NCBI GenBank assembly: GCA_036825755.1
Contig: DAISXR010000137.1
Location: 1 to 8,134 of the forward strand
DNA: 8,134 nucleotides
Reading direction: 5' to 3'
Source: JAJFTV01 sp036825755
GTDB lineage: Bacteria > Chloroflexota > Anaerolineae > Anaerolineales > Anaerolineaceae
The translations under genes were made by a program, and so were the position numbers. Under the pieces are notes generated by a model that was not told the DNA's origin, did not search any database, and saw nothing but the letters and a program-made list of their open reading frames with translations. The number at the start of each line of letters is the position of its first letter. Positions within the stretch are counted from its first letter, which is position 1. Of the stretch, positions 5,620-8,134 are shown piece by piece.

Positions 5620-6336
5620 TTACTCCTTCTCAATGTGGATCATGATGGATTCGAGATCTGACGGGGCGATCTCTAAACCGTCCGGGCAGGGCAGGTCAGT
5701 TGTGCGCAGAAGGGCGGTAAAACCAAAGTCATTCCTCTTGCAGCCGATCAGTTTGGGTTGGATGGCTTCGGTGAGTTGTGCCCGGGTGCCTTTGACGATC
5801 TTATAGGAATTGACCAGGTCGTCTTTGGTTGTGCTGGCAATGATCTCTCCGTCTTTTATGTAGGTGATGAAATCGGCGCATTTATCGAGATCGGAGGTGA
5901 TCTGCGTGGAGAAGAGGATACTGCGTTCGCTGTTCTCAATCAGCTCCTGGAAAAGCTCCAGCAGATCGTCGCGTGAGACNNNNNNNNNNNNNNNNNNNNN
6001 NNNNNNNNNNNNNNNNNNNNNNNNNNNNNNNNNNNNNNNNNNNNNNNNNNNNNNNNNNNNNNNNNNNNNNNNNNNNNNNTAAGACACCTGGCCAAGCACC
6101 AGCCCGATCTGCTGTTTGCAGGCAAACTCTTCATTCGCGAAATCTCGGCCCAGCACGGAGACCGTCCCTGAATCAGGGTGGACAAGACGCAGGATGGATT
6201 TGATGGTGGTGGTCTTCCCCGCGCCATTGCGTCCAATGAAGCCCATGATATATCCCTGTTCAAGGCTGAAAGAGACGTTTTTGAGGTCGAATTTGGGGTA
6301 ATGTTTGCTTAGATTTTGAACGGATAGTATTTCCAT
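5620..6336 (-). CDS. ABC transporter ATP-binding protein, interrupted by an assembly gap
   Basis: The ATPase partner of the following permease. Residues 1-85 before the gap carry the Walker A loop GRNGAGKT (35-42) and end at the Q-loop region (KQQIGLVLGQ). The 119 residues after the gap start at VSRDDLLELFQEL, just past where the Walker B/D-loop would be, and include ILFSTQITSDLDKCADFITY. The signature motif and Walker B lie in the 100 Ns. Adding 85 and 119 gives 204 residues against roughly 280-290 for YtrB-like relatives, so about 75-85 codons are missing. In the switch (H-loop) position the motif reads STQITSD where relatives usually have STHITSD. The ATG at 6336 has AAGGAA upstream and begins MEILSVQNLSKHYP, as in the family; an in-frame start at 6408 would lie upstream of the promoter and operator and is rejected. 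Confidence 0.87.
   Translation of the reverse strand: MEILSVQNLSKHYPKFDLKNVSFSLEQGYIMGFIGRNGAGKTTTIKSILRLVHPDSGTVSVLGRDFANEEFACKQQIGLVLGQVSXXXXXXXXXXXXXXXXXXXXXXXXXXXXXXXXXXVSRDDLLELFQELIENSERSILFSTQITSDLDKCADFITYIKDGEIIASTTKDDLVNSYKIVKGTRAQLTEAIQPKLIGCKRNDFGFTALLRTTDLPCPDGLEIAPSDLESIMIHIEKE
5980..6079. other. Assembly gap (100 Ns)
   Basis: Exactly 100 Ns, the conventional placeholder for a scaffold gap of unknown size. It happens to keep the ABC ATPase frame open (257 + 100 + 360 bases is a multiple of three), but protein family length implies the true gap is about 225-255 bases. Confidence 0.98.
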
Positions 6337-6359
6337 TGCTTCAATGATTCCTTCCAAAC

Positions 6360-6380
6360 TGTGTATATCGTATATACACA
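6360..6380. promoter_or_regulatory. YtrA-type operator palindrome
   Basis: TGTGTATAT (6360-6368) and ATATACACA (6372-6380) are perfect inverted nine-base arms around a CGT centre. The GTGTA...TACAC outline is typical of GntR/YtrA operators. It directly abuts the -10 box (sharing position 6380) and covers the likely transcription start of the ABC operon, so a bound dimer would block RNA polymerase. The regulator encoded at 4579-4953 is the obvious candidate. Confidence 0.8.
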
Positions 6381-6408
6381 ATATAACGCTAAATGAAAGA
6401 GTTGTCAA
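6380..6408 (-). promoter_or_regulatory. Strong promoter of the ABC-GntR operon
   Basis: On the minus strand, a perfect TTGACA (6408-6403), a 17-base spacer and TATATT (6385-6380) form the best promoter in the window. Transcription would start near 6373, inside the palindromic operator, about 37 bases before the ATPase ATG. Confidence 0.82.
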
Positions 6409-6481
6409 GAAGAAAATGAAGGTTGCTTATTATTTGTAGAGTAGAATTGCAGTACACCCGGTATTCCAGGAGCAAATCAAA

Positions 6482-7246
6482 ATGGATGACAAAACCTGTA
6501 CGGAGACCATCTGGCGCGGACACATCCTGTATTGGGATATGCTCGGCAACATGCGCGGAAACTGCAATCACAAAGATAACATTTGCTGGCTGTCAGGTGA
6601 TATTTTTTACTCGTACTCCATGGTCCTCACCGGGCCGGATTACGAATCCGAAATGGAACACATCATTAGCCGGATCAAAAATAAGGAGATCCCGCGGAAT
6701 ATCGTGGTTGGGCCCAATACGGCGCCTGCCGGCGTGGATGTGATGGACCTTTTTATGAAGACCGGCCTGTTTAAGACCGGACTCAGAACCCTGGGGATGG
6801 CAAAAGAGCTCAGCCCGGAGACGGTGTATCCCAAACCCGAAAAATGCCTGAACATCTACCGCGTCAACGATTTACTTTCATTGAAAATGTGCGGCGCAAT
6901 CCTCAACGCCGCGTTTGAATATGATCTCTTTTCTTTTGAACATTATCTGGACGCGTTCAATATGCGCGATGTGCGTTTTTATCTCGCGGAATACGCCGGC
7001 TTGCCGGTGGGTGGATGTATGTCCATCCTGAGCGATGATTATGTGAATATTACCTGGGTGGGCACATTGCCCGGGTACAGAAAGAAAGGCATCGCCGGGC
7101 ATATCATTCAGGCTGCCGAAAGAGATGCCCTGGAAGCAGGAAAGAGGCTGGCTGTTCTGACGGCCTTTGAAGGCGCAGTGCATGCCTATCAGCGCATCGG
7201 GTATGTGGGGAAGTGTCGGATAGACGGTCTGCAATATATTGGATAA
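6482..7246 (+). CDS. GNAT family N-acetyltransferase
   Basis: A 254-residue soluble protein. The C-terminal half (about 122-250) is a GNAT acetyl-CoA-dependent acyltransferase domain. It has a beta strand VNITWVGTLP (188-197), the acetyl-CoA pyrophosphate loop RKKGIAG (200-206, fitting Q/R-x-x-G-x-G/A), an amphipathic helix AAERDALEAGKRLAVLTA, and AYQRIGYV (235-242), where Tyr236 is in the place of the usual general acid. The N-terminal half (1-110, with GHILYWDMLGNMRGN and an LFMKTGLFKTG segment) is probably a degenerate second GNAT fold, as in several two-domain members. The acceptor substrate cannot be told. The ATG at 6482 has AGGAG (6468-6472) nine bases upstream. A TAGAAT at 6442-6447 may be its -10, without a good -35. 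It is divergent from the ABC operon and convergent with the next gene 26 bases away. Confidence 0.85.
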   Translation: MDDKTCTETIWRGHILYWDMLGNMRGNCNHKDNICWLSGDIFYSYSMVLTGPDYESEMEHIISRIKNKEIPRNIVVGPNTAPAGVDVMDLFMKTGLFKTGLRTLGMAKELSPETVYPKPEKCLNIYRVNDLLSLKMCGAILNAAFEYDLFSFEHYLDAFNMRDVRFYLAEYAGLPVGGCMSILSDDYVNITWVGTLPGYRKKGIAGHIIQAAERDALEAGKRLAVLTAFEGAVHAYQRIGYVGKCRIDGLQYIG

Positions 7247-7272
7247 AGGTTCAAGTCGCTGGCTTTCCTGAT

Positions 7273-7938
7273 TCAAGTTGTAAATCGTTTCCAGTGCCCT
7301 TCGGAGATGACTTCAACTTCCCCATCGACCCATTTGATGGCGGTTTGATCGTCTATTGCGTAGGCTGGCGTTGACAACCCGGCAGCCCATTTTTTTGCGT
7401 TCTTAATGGTATTGTCCGGCAGCATTTCGTGATCGAGGTGCGGAAAGATGGAAAAATCGACCAGCCCGAGTGTTTTGTCATCGCCGGCAGGCGGGTTCCA
7501 GCGCATGAAATCCTCGCCGATCCTGGGGGTCATCACCATACTCCCGGCGCTCAATCCCACATAAACCGCCTTGAGTTGCGGCAGGAGATCCGCCAACCCG
7601 GATTGCAGCATCCAGTGGCAAAGGTAAAGGGCATCACCGCCGCCGGCCAGCAGCACATCCGTTTCTCTGACCAGGGGGGTCCAGTACTCTTCAGCGAGGC
7701 TGGGCAGCGCGGTGAGCTCCAGCACGCCTAAGGATTTCCAGCCAAGCCCGCACATCGGTGCGCTATCCTGACCGCTGATGAAACGCCATGCTGCGGCGGG
7801 ACCCGCCATGGGGTGTCCGTAGGCCGCGGTGGGAATGCACAGAGCGCCGGATTCGGCAATCGGCTTGCCGAGTAGATCTGTCAGAGCGTTGCGAATGCTG
7901 TTATTGGAAACGCCCCCGGATGTAAGCAAAAATTTCAT
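7273..7938 (-). CDS. Peptidase E-like protein (S51 family, class I glutamine amidotransferase-like fold)
   Basis: A 221-residue cytoplasmic protein. The nucleophile elbow GLSAGSM (128-134) puts Ser130 where peptidase E has its catalytic serine. Other family features are MKFLLTSGG at the N-terminus, the glycine turn LLAGGGDALYL (96-106), FPHLDHE (165-171) with His167 as probable catalytic histidine, and YAIDDQTAI (193-201). Characterised peptidase E cleaves dipeptides with N-terminal aspartate; relatives include cyanophycinases. I do not assign the third triad residue. Length is close to peptidase E (about 230 residues) and nothing looks broken. The ATG at 7938 has a strong AAGGGGG five bases upstream. 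No clear promoter was found; a TATCAT on the minus strand near 7993-7998 has only a weak -35. Confidence 0.87.
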   Translation of the reverse strand: MKFLLTSGGVSNNSIRNALTDLLGKPIAESGALCIPTAAYGHPMAGPAAAWRFISGQDSAPMCGLGWKSLGVLELTALPSLAEEYWTPLVRETDVLLAGGGDALYLCHWMLQSGLADLLPQLKAVYVGLSAGSMVMTPRIGEDFMRWNPPAGDDKTLGLVDFSIFPHLDHEMLPDNTIKNAKKWAAGLSTPAYAIDDQTAIKWVDGEVEVISEGHWKRFTT

Positions 7939-8046
7939 ATAGGCCCCCTTGATGGTGCAACAAAAGATAAATGGCGCTGCAAATCCACTTTCATGATACC
8001 GGGTTTGAAGGAATCAGAAAAGAATCGATTTTTTCTTGCTTAATTA

Positions 8047-8134
8047 AGCTGGTTTTATGAAAAGGGATACATCGATGATCCGAAGAGCAGGGCTAAATCG
8101 GCTGCTCTGACAGAAGCCGGGATGAAGCTTTCAG
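8047..8134 (+). pseudogene. DUF6429-like protein, 5'-truncated fragment running off the window
   Basis: The plus-strand frame from 8047 gives SWFYEKGYIDDPKSRAKSAA and then LTEAGMKLS up to the window edge. This resembles the C-terminal part of DUF6429-family proteins (LxEKGYIxDPxxKAKSVxLTEEG), small proteins of unknown function. The frame is closed by TAA at 8041-8043 and the sequence before it shows none of the family's N-terminal half, so the 5' part appears to be lost; the first recognisable residues are at about 8050. No start codon or ribosome binding site fits. The frame is open at the right edge, so the 3' part may continue. Identification is from memory of the motif and rests on about 25 residues. 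Confidence 0.5.

Noticed and set aside
5056..5661. 201-codon plus-strand open frame opposite the ABC permease
   Set aside because: It is rich in His, Gly, Asp and Gln, as expected for the antisense of a hydrophobic membrane protein gene, and has no start signals.
8084..8108. Hairpin AGAGCAG/CTGCTCT near the right edge
   Set aside because: It lacks a T-run and is explained by the coding sequence of the DUF6429-like fragment.

Overview
This 8.1 kb window reads as ordinary bacterial chromosome with about ten real genes on both strands, short intergenic gaps and moderate G+C. The family mix (HxlR regulator facing a SAM methyltransferase, CPBP protease, TMEM175-type channel, LuxR helix-turn-helix joined to DUF805, ClbS/DfsB protein, YtrA-type ABC operon, GNAT, peptidase E-like protein) recalls Anaerolineae (Chloroflexota). 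That placement is inference from remembered homologues; no rRNA or marker gene is present. A run of 100 Ns inside one gene shows the window comes from a scaffolded draft or metagenome assembly.

Left part (1-1280): a small palindromic element resembling two IS3-type terminal repeats fused tail to tail; a methyltransferase gene reduced to its two ends by an internal out-of-frame deletion (minus); and, divergently, an HxlR-family regulator with a C-terminal SCP2-like domain. The two divergent genes share near-identical promoter hexamers. A clear terminator closes the regulator gene.

Middle (1375-4506): a good promoter drives a CPBP intramembrane protease gene, followed by a TMEM175/DUF1211 channel gene, probably in one transcript. 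Convergent to them is a LuxR-HTH gene fused to a membrane DUF805 domain; a strong ribosome binding site and ATG sit exactly at the domain boundary. An AT-rich divergent intergenic region with several dyads separates it from a ClbS/DfsB-family gene.

Right part (4579-8134): a three-gene minus-strand operon (ABC ATPase, ABC-2 permease, GntR/YtrA regulator) whose promoter carries a near-perfect palindrome abutting the -10 box, fitting autoregulation by the last gene product. The ATPase gene holds the assembly gap, which has removed its signature motif and Walker B. Then come a GNAT acetyltransferase (plus), a convergent peptidase E-like gene (minus), and a 5'-truncated DUF6429-like fragment running off the right edge.

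I found no evidence of a wholly new multi-gene system, no CRISPR array, tRNA or rRNA. The most interesting points are gene decay at both ends of the window, the possible two-product LuxR-DUF805 gene, the twin divergent promoters, and the ATPase gap together with an altered H-loop.
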